A stretch of 64,000 nucleotides of DNA. It comes from Bordetella petrii. GTDB lineage: Bacteria; Pseudomonadota; Gammaproteobacteria; Burkholderiales; Burkholderiaceae_B. The position numbers and the translations under genes were made by a program. Under the pieces are notes generated by a model that did not search any database, was not told the DNA's origin, and was given only the letters and a program-made list of their open reading frames with translations. Positions 1-6,824 of this stretch are shown in pieces. Within the stretch, counting starts at the first letter, position 1, and every line of letters begins with the position of its first letter. Where the stretch lies: the NCBI RefSeq assembly GCF_017356245.1, contig NZ_JAFMZZ010000001.1, positions 2,149,490 to 2,213,489 of the forward strand, given 5' to 3'.

Positions 1-224
1 CGCGCGCCGCGCTGGCCAGGGCCGATGCGGTGCTGGTGGTGGGGTCGTCGCTGATGGTGCATTCGGGCTACCGCTATGTGCGCGCCGCGGCCGAGGACGG
101 CCTGCCCATCGCGGCCTTGAACCTGGGGCGCACCCGCGCCGATGGGCTGTTTGCCTTGAAGGTATCCCGGCCTTGCGCCGAGGCGCTGGATGCGCTGTAT
201 GGTCCTTTTGTCGCGCTACCGTGA
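1..224 (+). CDS. Sir2-family NAD-dependent deacetylase, C-terminal fragment
   Basis: The reading frame is open from base 3 and ends with TGA at 222-224, so only the last 73 or so residues are present. The segment ADAVLVVGSSLMVHSG followed by an arginine/tyrosine-rich helix and INLG-like strand (here AALNLGRTRAD) is the typical C-terminal part of the sirtuin Rossmann fold, where GSSL contacts NAD. Known sirtuins remove acyl groups from lysine using NAD in the cytoplasm. The catalytic His and the zinc-binding region would lie upstream of the window. It converges on the inositol-monophosphatase gene, 152 bases away. The family is clear; the exact substrate class cannot be judged from this fragment. 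Confidence 0.8.
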   Translation, partial: RAALARADAVLVVGSSLMVHSGYRYVRAAAEDGLPIAALNLGRTRADGLFALKVSRPCAEALDALYGPFVALP

Positions 225-288
225 GCGCAATAGGCAAGTGCTTGGCGCGATTGGCTTTTTTACAGATGGCCCCAAGCTTTCCATAGGG

Positions 289-311
289 TTGTCCACAGAA
301 ACTGGGGATAA
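289..311. promoter_or_regulatory. Pair of inverted DnaA-box-like 9-mers
   Basis: TTGTCCACA (289-297) on the plus strand and TTATCCCCA (complement of 303-311) each differ by one base from the DnaA consensus TTATCCACA. They face each other across five bases in the 152-base gap between two convergent genes. I see no other replication feature nearby, so this is at most a DnaA-binding or titration site and not an origin. It could be chance. Confidence 0.3.
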
Positions 312-376
312 GCCGGCCGGTTTCAGTGCTTCACCGCGCCAAGCACGACCCGCGCGCAGCGCTTCGGGGGTGGGCT

Positions 377-1222
377 TCAAACAGGGAAGTCGTCGCCCAT
401 CAGGGCCCGGCGGGTGGCATGCCAGCTGCCCACGTCGGGCGCATACAGCAGGCCGCCCGTGCGGTGGGTGGGCTTGTAGGGGCTGGCGTCGAAGTGGGCC
501 GCGAAGCCGCCGGCTTCGCGGTGCAGCAGCCAGCCGGCCGCGTGGTCCCAGGGGTCGAGCTTGTTGTACAGCATGACGTGGCAATGGCCGCTGGCCGCCA
601 TGCGGTATTCGTGCGCCGCGCAGCGCAGCGAGGCGCTGGAGCCCAGCGTGGCCAGATTGCCGTTGACCGTGCTGCGCAGCGGCTCGGGCAGAAAGCCGGT
701 GGCGATAAGGCCGTCCATTTCGTGGGGCGGCGCGGGCCGCGCCACTTTCAGCGGCGTTTGCGTGCCGTCGCCGGATTCGGACCATGCCCCTTCGCCGCGC
801 ACCGCCATGGCCCAGTCGTGCGCGACGGGGTCGTAGATGACGCCGGCCAGCACATCGCCGCGGTGGCATACCGCGACCATCATGCCGAACAGCGGCAGCC
901 CCGCCACGAAATTGCGGGTGCCGTCGATGGGGTCGATCAGGAAGGCCAGGTCGGCGTCGACCAGCATATTGAGCAGCGCCGGGTTGCGCGTGGAGGCTTC
1001 TTCGCCCACCATGATCGCGCCCGGATGCAGCTTGGCCAGGCGCGCCGCGATAAAGCGCTCGGCGGCTTCGTCGGCGTCGGTGACGAGATCGCGCGGCGAA
1101 CTCTTGGCATGCACGGCGTCGGCCGGCAGCCGGCGAAAGCGCGGCATGACTTCGGCCTGGGCGGCCTCGGCAAGAATTGCGGCGATGCGGCGCGTGTCTT
1201 CGCGGGTATAGGTCTTGGTCAT
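377..1222 (-). CDS. Inositol monophosphatase family protein
   Basis: A 281-residue protein starting at ATG 1222 (MTKTYTRED). It carries the metal-dependent phosphatase signatures: GEEAS (first metal ligand), DPIDGTRNF (the family's DPxDGT core) and the C-terminal WDHAAGWLL motif. The family dephosphorylates inositol-1-phosphate, 3'(2')-phosphoadenosine phosphate or sugar phosphates with Mg2+; the length fits. Substrate cannot be told from sequence, so SuhB, HisN-like or CysQ-like roles remain possible. An upstream in-frame ATG at 1294 would translate through the 1264-1294 hairpin repeat and is unlikely to be the start. The gene lies downstream of gabD on the same strand, but the hairpin between them argues for separate transcription. 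Confidence 0.82.
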   Translation of the reverse strand: MTKTYTREDTRRIAAILAEAAQAEVMPRFRRLPADAVHAKSSPRDLVTDADEAAERFIAARLAKLHPGAIMVGEEASTRNPALLNMLVDADLAFLIDPIDGTRNFVAGLPLFGMMVAVCHRGDVLAGVIYDPVAHDWAMAVRGEGAWSESGDGTQTPLKVARPAPPHEMDGLIATGFLPEPLRSTVNGNLATLGSSASLRCAAHEYRMAASGHCHVMLYNKLDPWDHAAGWLLHREAGGFAAHFDASPYKPTHRTGGLLYAPDVGSWHATRRALMGDDFPV

Positions 1223-1263
1223 GCCGGACTCGTCAGGAAGAGTCGCAAATCTAGCATGATTGT

Positions 1264-1294
1264 GTGTCAGGCACCCTTGATGGGAGCCTGACAC
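1264..1294. repeat. Half copy of the dispersed palindromic intergenic element
   Basis: An inverted repeat with arms GTGTCAGGC (1264-1272) and GCCTGACAC (1286-1294), with a further CCC/GGG pairing inside the loop. The arms match those of elements at 16283, 46121, 47527 and 53596. It lies between the gabD stop and the inositol-monophosphatase start. No T-run follows, so it is not a classical terminator, though the hairpin may stop or stabilise transcripts. Confidence 0.75.
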
Positions 1295-1310
1295 TTGCCG
1301 GATGGCTGGC

Positions 1311-2780
1311 TTACGCCCCCAGATCCACGCACAGGTACTTCAGTTCCAGGTATTCCTCGATACCGTATTTCGAGCCTTCGCGGCCCAGGCCGGATTGCTT
1401 TACGCCGCCGAACGGGCCGACTTCATTCGAGATGATGCCGGTGTTGATGCCCACGATGCCGTATTCCAGCGCTTCGGACACACGCCACACGCGCGCGTAG
1501 TCGCGCGTGTAGAAATACGCGGCGAGCCCGAAGATGGTGTTGTTGGCCTGCTTGAGCACTTCTTCTTCGGTGTCGAACTTGAACAGCGGCGCCACCGGGC
1601 CGAAGGTTTCTTCGATGGCGAAGCGCATCGACGGGGTCACGTCGCGCACGATGGTGGGCTGGAAGAACGTGCCGCCCAGGGCGTGCGGCTTGCCGCCGGT
1701 GACGATCTTGGCGCCGTGCTCGGTGGCGTCGGCAATGTGCTCTTGCACCTTGGCCACCGCATTGCTGTCGATCAGCGGGCCCTGCGTCACGCCGTCGGCG
1801 AAGCCGTCGCCCACTTTCATGGCCTCGACCTTGGCGGTCAGGCGCTTGACCAGGTCTTCGTACACGCCCGACTGGATGTAGATGCGGTTGGCGCACACGC
1901 AGGTCTGGCCGGCGTTGCGGTACTTCGAGGCCAGGATGCCGTCGACCGCGCGGTCGAGGTCGGCGTCGTCGAACACGATGAAGGGCGCGTTGCCGCCCAG
2001 TTCCAGCGACAGTTTCTTGATGGTGGGGGCGCATTGCTCCATCAGCGTGCGGCCCACTTCGGTCGATCCGGTGAAGCTCAGCTTGCGCACCGCATCGCTT
2101 TCGCACAGCGCGGCGCCGATTTCGCGCGAGCTGCCGGTAATGACGTGGAACACGCCGGGCGGCACGCCGGCTTCTTCGGCCAGCACGGCCAGGGCCAGCG
2201 CGGTAAGCGGAGTCTGTTGGGCCGGCTTGACCACCATGGTGCAGCCGGCGGCCAGCGCCGGGCCGACCTTGCGCGTGATCATCGCGGCCGGGAAGTTCCA
2301 GGGCGTGATGGCGGCGGTGACGCCGATGGGCTGCTTCAGAACCATCAGGCGCTGGCCGGCCTTGGGGCTTTGCAGCACGTCGCCGTCGATGCGCTTGGCT
2401 TCTTCCGAGAACCATTCCAGGAACGAGGCGGCATAGGCGATTTCGCCGGCGGCTTCGGTAACCGGCTTGCCCTGCTCCGAGGTCATGATGATGGCCAGGT
2501 CTTGCTGGTTGGCCATCATCAGCTGGGCCCATTTCAGCAGGATGGCGGCGCGTTCCTTGCCGGTCTTGGCGGCCCAGGCGGGCAGGGCGACCTCGGCGCT
2601 GGCGATGGCCTGCTCGGTTTCTTTGCGGCCCAGCTTGGGTACCGACACGATGGTTTTGCCGGTGGACGGGTTGTCGACGGGAATGCTGGCGCCGCCGCCG
2701 GCGCCCACCCATTTGCCATCGATGTAGCAGGCGTCGCGCAGCAGTTCGGCGCGCTTGAGCGGTTGGGGCAATTGCGACAT
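1311..2780 (-). CDS. gabD: Succinate-semialdehyde dehydrogenase (NADP+)
   Basis: A 489-residue aldehyde dehydrogenase that would oxidise succinic semialdehyde to succinate, the second step of GABA breakdown. The visible ALDH marks are PWNFPAAM (cofactor pocket), FTGSTEVGR, the glutamate motif LELGGNAPF and the nucleophile motif GQTCVCAN, where the first Cys is residue 294. The Cys-x-Cys arrangement at the active site is typical of GabD proteins and can be redox-sensitive. The start ATG at 2780 has a strong AAGGAG ribosome site. It lies 97 bases downstream of gabT on the same strand, supporting a gabT-gabD operon. Glutarate-semialdehyde dehydrogenase activity is the main alternative, but the gabT partner favours GabD. 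Confidence 0.92.
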   Translation of the reverse strand: MSQLPQPLKRAELLRDACYIDGKWVGAGGGASIPVDNPSTGKTIVSVPKLGRKETEQAIASAEVALPAWAAKTGKERAAILLKWAQLMMANQQDLAIIMTSEQGKPVTEAAGEIAYAASFLEWFSEEAKRIDGDVLQSPKAGQRLMVLKQPIGVTAAITPWNFPAAMITRKVGPALAAGCTMVVKPAQQTPLTALALAVLAEEAGVPPGVFHVITGSSREIGAALCESDAVRKLSFTGSTEVGRTLMEQCAPTIKKLSLELGGNAPFIVFDDADLDRAVDGILASKYRNAGQTCVCANRIYIQSGVYEDLVKRLTAKVEAMKVGDGFADGVTQGPLIDSNAVAKVQEHIADATEHGAKIVTGGKPHALGGTFFQPTIVRDVTPSMRFAIEETFGPVAPLFKFDTEEEVLKQANNTIFGLAAYFYTRDYARVWRVSEALEYGIVGINTGIISNEVGPFGGVKQSGLGREGSKYGIEEYLELKYLCVDLGA

Positions 2781-2877
2781 GGAGACTCCTTGATGTATGA
2801 AAGCGCGAAATGGCCAACCGGCCGCCCGCGCCCGGCAATGGGCGCGCGCGGCCGGATATCTTGCCGGAACGGCCGGG

Positions 2878-4143
2878 TCAGGCGGTCAGGACATCGGCAA
2901 GGATGTCCAGCGCCTGGGCGAACTGGGCGTCCGGGATGGTCAAGGGATACAGGAAGCGCAATACGTTTCCGTATACACCGCAGCTTAGCAAAATCAGGCC
3001 GCGTTGAATTGCCTCATCCTGCACGCGCTTGACGGCCGCCGCGTCGGGCTGGCCGGTGGCCGGGTCGCGCAATTCCAGCGCCACCATCGAGCCCAGGCCG
3101 CGCACGTCGGCAATGGCCGGGCAGCGCGGGCGCAGGCTGTTCAAGTGGTCTTGCAGGCGCCGGCCCAGTGCGTCGGCGCGCGCGCACAGCTGTTCTTCTT
3201 CGATGACGTCCAGCACCGCATGCGCGGCGGCCACCGCCAGCGGGTTGCCGGCATAGGTGCCGCCCAGGCCGCCGGGGGCCGGGCCGTCCATGACATCGGC
3301 GCGGCCCACCACGCCCGAAATCGGGAAGCCGCCGCCCAGGCTCTTGGCCATGGTGATCAGATCGGCCTGCACGTTGTGGTGCTGCATGGCGAACAGCTTG
3401 CCGGTGCGCGCGAAGCCGGTCTGCACTTCGTCGGCGATCAGCATGATGCCGTGCTCGTCGCACACCTTGCGCAGGGCTGTCATCAATTCGGGCGGCGTGA
3501 TGTTGAAGCCGCCTTCGCCCTGCACCGGCTCGATGATGATGGCCGCCACGCGCTTGGGGTCGATGTCGGACTTGAACAGCAGGTCCAGCGCCTTGAGCGA
3601 GTCGGCCACGCTGATGTCCTGCGTGCCGTTGGGGAAGGGCACGTGGTAAATGTCGCCGGGCATGGGGCCGAAAGCCAGCTTGTAGGGCGCGACCTTGCCG
3701 GTCAGGGCCATGCCCAGCATGGTGCGGCCGTGGAACGAGCCCGTGAACGCCACTACGCCCGAACGGCCGGTGTAGGCGCGCGCGATTTTCACGGCGTTCT
3801 CGACCGCTTCGACGCCGGTGGTGAAGAAAGCCGTCTTTTTCAGGCCGTCGATCGGCGCCAGGGCGTTGATGCGCTCGGCCAGCGCCACGTAGCTTTCGTA
3901 CGGCACGATCTGGTAGGCCGTGTGCGTGAATGCCTCGAGCTGCTCGGCCACGGCCGCCTTCACCTTGGGGTGGCGGTGGCCGGTGTTCAGCACGGCGATG
4001 CCGCCGGCGAAATCGATGTATTCCTTGCCGGTGCTGTCCCACAGCGTGGCGTTTTCCGCGCGCACGGCATACAGGTCGCACATTACGCCCACGCCGCGCG
4101 GCGTGGCCAGCGAGCGGCGGGTATTCAAGTCTCGGTTCTGCAT
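2878..4143 (-). CDS. gabT: 4-aminobutyrate aminotransferase
   Basis: A 421-residue class III PLP aminotransferase that moves the amino group of GABA to 2-oxoglutarate, giving succinic semialdehyde. Seen in the sequence: substrate-side GGIAVLNTGHRHP, the cofactor segment GFHGRT-like (GSFHGRTMLG), the aspartate motif LIADEVQTGFARTG, and the PLP lysine in TMAKSLGGGFP at residue 267. The start at ATG 4143 (MQNRDLNTRR) has GAGG about nine bases upstream; a longer form from 4164 lacks a good ribosome site. It is first in an operon with gabD and is divergent from a MocR/GabR-type regulator. The family also includes 5-aminovalerate aminotransferases, but the gabD neighbour supports GabT. Confidence 0.92.
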   Translation of the reverse strand: MQNRDLNTRRSLATPRGVGVMCDLYAVRAENATLWDSTGKEYIDFAGGIAVLNTGHRHPKVKAAVAEQLEAFTHTAYQIVPYESYVALAERINALAPIDGLKKTAFFTTGVEAVENAVKIARAYTGRSGVVAFTGSFHGRTMLGMALTGKVAPYKLAFGPMPGDIYHVPFPNGTQDISVADSLKALDLLFKSDIDPKRVAAIIIEPVQGEGGFNITPPELMTALRKVCDEHGIMLIADEVQTGFARTGKLFAMQHHNVQADLITMAKSLGGGFPISGVVGRADVMDGPAPGGLGGTYAGNPLAVAAAHAVLDVIEEEQLCARADALGRRLQDHLNSLRPRCPAIADVRGLGSMVALELRDPATGQPDAAAVKRVQDEAIQRGLILLSCGVYGNVLRFLYPLTIPDAQFAQALDILADVLTA

Positions 4144-4256
4144 TTCAGCCTCGATGGCAAACAAGGGGCGCCGCGGAAGCGGCGGGGGAAGCGCCGGCGC
4201 CGCCGGCGGCGGCGCCTGTCCAGGGTTTATTTAATGCTAAGATGGCCCTATTGATA

Positions 4257-4286
4257 AGAACCACTCTGGCAAAACTGGTAGAACCA
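4257..4286. promoter_or_regulatory. Candidate GabR/MocR operator (direct repeat)
   Basis: AGAACCA occurs twice in direct orientation, at 4257-4263 and 4280-4286, 23 bases apart, with CTGG also repeated between them. It lies between gabT and the divergent MocR-type gene, right before the regulator's TTG start. MocR regulators such as Bacillus GabR are known to bind spaced direct repeats. A plausible gabT promoter on the minus strand (TTATCA, 17 bases, TTAAAT) overlaps the first repeat. Binding is inferred. Confidence 0.45.
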
Positions 4287-4287
4287 A

Positions 4288-5778
4288 TTGCGTACCCTAG
4301 CCGGCGACCTGCTGCAATTGCGGCTGGGCGACCCCGCCGACGGGCCGATGAACAAGCGCCTGTACCGCGGCATCCGCGAAGCCATCCTGGACGGCGCCAT
4401 TGCCGCCGGCACGCGGTTGCCGGCCTCGCGCGACCTGGCGGCCGAGCTGGGCATCGCGCGCAATACGGTCGTGCACGTGTACGGCCAGCTGCTGGCCGAA
4501 GGCTATACCTATAGCCGCCAGGGCAACGGCACCTTCGTCACCGATTCGGTGCCCGACACCTACCTGGCCAGCGGGCGCGGCCGGCGCCATGCGCCCGCGG
4601 CGCAGGCGGGCGCGGCCCTGTCGGCGCGCGGCGCGCGGATCGTCGACGAGGCCTCGGCCTCGCCGTACCAATGGGGCGCTTTCATGCCCGGCGTGCCCGA
4701 CGTCACCGAATTTCCGCACCAGAAATTCGCCCGCATCGTCGGCGCGCTGTGGCGCAACCCCACCCCCGCCATGCTGAGCTATTCCTATGGCGGCGGGCTG
4801 CCGGCCCTGCGCGAAGCGCTGGCCCAGCACCTGGCGGTCACGCGCTCGATCGACTGCGAACCCGAGCAGATCATCATCGTGGAAGGGTCGCACCAGGCCA
4901 TCGACCTGGCCACCCGCATCCTGGGCGACACGGGCGACGTGGCCTGGGTCGAGAACCCCGGCTACTGGGGCGCGCGCACGGTGCTGGCGGCCAATGGCAT
5001 CCGCATCGTGCACCAGCCGGTGGATGAAGAAGGCATGCAGCTGCCGGCGCAGCCCGACGGCGCGCCGCCGCGCTTTGTCTTCGTCACGCCGTCGCACCAG
5101 TATCCGCTGGGCCCGGTGATGTCGCTGGCGCGCCGCCGGCAGCTGCTGGCCATGGCGCGCGGCTGGGGCAGCTGGATCATCGAAGACGACTACGACAGCG
5201 AGTTCCGCTTTTCGGGCCGGCCGATCGCCTCGCTGCAGGGGCTGGAGCCCGACGCGCCGGTGATTTACCTGGGCACGTTCAGCAAGACGCTGTACCCCGG
5301 CCTGCGGGTGGGATACCTGGTGCTGCCCAAGCCCCTGACCGATGCCTTCCAGGCCGCGCACGCCGAGTTGTACCGCGAGGGCCACCTGATGACGCACGCG
5401 GCGCTGGCCACCTTCATTGCCGACGGCCACTACGCGGCGCACATCCGGCGCATGCGCATGCTGTACGCGCGGCGCCGAGCCATTCTGGTCAACCTGATCG
5501 AGCGTCGGCTGGGGGCGGGGTGGCTGCACCGCGATTCCAGCGACGCAGGGCTGCACCTGGTGCTGAACCTGCCCGCCGGCATGGACGACGTGCGCGTGGT
5601 GGAAGAAGCGCACGCGCGCGGCGTGCTGACCCGGCCGCTGTCGCGCTACTACGCCAACGGCACGCCCAGCCGGCCGGGGCTGCTGCTGGGCTACGCCTGC
5701 GTGCCCGAAAGCGACATCGCGCGCAAGTTCGAAGTGCTGCTCGACAGCCTGGCCGCCGTGGCGCGGCGGCGGGCATAG
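4288..5778 (+). CDS. MocR/GabR-type transcriptional regulator (GntR DNA-binding plus aminotransferase fold)
   Basis: A 496-residue protein with an N-terminal GntR winged helix (about 10-85; RLPASRDLAAELGIARNTV) and a class I aminotransferase-like domain (about 120-490). The PLP-binding motif GTFSKTLYPGLRVGY places the Schiff-base lysine at 333, and the cofactor aspartate lies in IIEDDYDSEFRF. Regulators of this type sense GABA or pyridoxal phosphate through the PLP domain. Divergence from gabT-gabD suggests a GabR role; PdxR is the alternative. The start is TTG 4288, the first start codon after an in-frame stop at 4279. The next ATG (4348) would cut into the conserved helix leading to the HTH, so TTG is preferred. 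A candidate direct-repeat operator overlaps the start region. Confidence 0.85.
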   Translation: MRTLAGDLLQLRLGDPADGPMNKRLYRGIREAILDGAIAAGTRLPASRDLAAELGIARNTVVHVYGQLLAEGYTYSRQGNGTFVTDSVPDTYLASGRGRRHAPAAQAGAALSARGARIVDEASASPYQWGAFMPGVPDVTEFPHQKFARIVGALWRNPTPAMLSYSYGGGLPALREALAQHLAVTRSIDCEPEQIIIVEGSHQAIDLATRILGDTGDVAWVENPGYWGARTVLAANGIRIVHQPVDEEGMQLPAQPDGAPPRFVFVTPSHQYPLGPVMSLARRRQLLAMARGWGSWIIEDDYDSEFRFSGRPIASLQGLEPDAPVIYLGTFSKTLYPGLRVGYLVLPKPLTDAFQAAHAELYREGHLMTHAALATFIADGHYAAHIRRMRMLYARRRAILVNLIERRLGAGWLHRDSSDAGLHLVLNLPAGMDDVRVVEEAHARGVLTRPLSRYYANGTPSRPGLLLGYACVPESDIARKFEVLLDSLAAVARRRA

Positions 5779-5780
5779 CG

Positions 5781-6743
5781 CTAGGCGTTTGCCGCCAGCG
5801 CCGCCGCCAGCCCGGCCGCGTTGCGCATGCCCTGGTCTTGATAATTGGTGTTCAGCACGGCGTGCGCGCTGCGCACGCGTTCGGCCAGGCGCTTCAGGCG
5901 GTCGGCCAGTTCGGCCAGCTCGGCCGGCGTGTATTCGTATTGAAAGCGCCCCGACGATGCCCCGCTCAGGTTGTTCCAGGCGGCCGCGTTGCGGCCGTGC
6001 AGGCGCAGGACGGCCAGGTCGGGATGGGTGGCGTCCCAGATGGCGGGCACGGTGTTGTCCGACCCCTGCGGCGCGTCGACGATGGTGTGCACCACGCCCA
6101 GGCTGCGCTCGAACGCCAGCGTGGCGGCGCTGCGGGCGGGGCTGTCGAACCAGCTGCGGTGGCGGAACTCCACCGCCATCAGGTGTTCTTCCATATGGCG
6201 GGCGCATTCGCCGACCAGGCCGCGGCCGCGCGCATTGCACTGCACCCAGGGGGCGAACTGGAACTGCACCGCGCCCAGCTTGCCGGCCATGCGCAAGGGT
6301 TCCAGCGCGACCAGGAAGCGGCGCCACAGTTCGTCCTGCAAGTCGGCGGGCAGCTGGTTGTAGAACAGGGCGGGTTCGGCCCGGGCGAGCCGGCGGGCGG
6401 CCGCCGGGCCGGCTGGCGGGGCGCCGTGGCCGGCTTCGTCGTCGGCGCCGCCCAGTTCGCGCCGGATGTCGGCCGGCAGCGCGCGCAGCGGCGCCGGATG
6501 CCCGGTGAATAGGCGGAACGCCTTGATATCGAAGACAAAATCGTCGGGAGTGCGGGTGGACCACAGGTGCGCCATCTGCCCGCTGGGCAGCCCGTAGTAG
6601 GTGGCATCGACTTCGGCCAGCGGAAACAGGCTGGCGTAATGGCGCAGGCGCGACGCGGGGGTGCGCACGTGCGGCGGGTAGAAGCGGCCGCAGGCCAGCA
6701 GGGTGGGGTCGGTCCAGGAAGCGGTGCCGGTCAGGATGGGCAT
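5781..6743 (-). CDS. DUF72 (YecE-like) domain protein
   Basis: A 320-residue protein of the DUF72 family, a TIM-barrel-like group of unknown activity. The family's N-terminal pattern is present (LTGTASWTDP, a FYP segment, then FPLAEVDATYYGLPS) as are WSTRTPDDFVFDIKAF and the later RHRSWF and EYTPAELAELA segments. About 20 residues around 145-165 are rich in Ala/Pro/Gly and may be a loose insertion. It converges on the MocR-type regulator with only two bases between stop codons, and its 5' end faces the SOS-type promoter of the helicase gene. No function can be assigned from sequence; the divergent position is not evidence of an SOS role. Confidence 0.8.
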   Translation of the reverse strand: MPILTGTASWTDPTLLACGRFYPPHVRTPASRLRHYASLFPLAEVDATYYGLPSGQMAHLWSTRTPDDFVFDIKAFRLFTGHPAPLRALPADIRRELGGADDEAGHGAPPAGPAAARRLARAEPALFYNQLPADLQDELWRRFLVALEPLRMAGKLGAVQFQFAPWVQCNARGRGLVGECARHMEEHLMAVEFRHRSWFDSPARSAATLAFERSLGVVHTIVDAPQGSDNTVPAIWDATHPDLAVLRLHGRNAAAWNNLSGASSGRFQYEYTPAELAELADRLKRLAERVRSAHAVLNTNYQDQGMRNAAGLAAALAANA

Positions 6744-6792
6744 GGCGGGCGGGCGCCGCCGGGCGACAGCGGCGGGCCAGTTCCGTTATAGT

Positions 6793-6808
6793 CTGTATAA
6801 ATATACAG
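6793..6808. promoter_or_regulatory. LexA (SOS) box upstream of the helicase gene
   Basis: CTGTATAAATATACAG is a perfect CTGT-N8-ACAG match to the enterobacterial LexA consensus, with an almost wholly symmetric AT core. It ends 16 bases before the helicase ATG and directly abuts a TATAGT -10-like hexamer (6787-6792), with GCGACA 18 bases further upstream as a weak -35. A repressor here would cover the promoter. Confidence 0.85.
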
Positions 6809-6824
6809 TATTGCTGCCCGCCCC

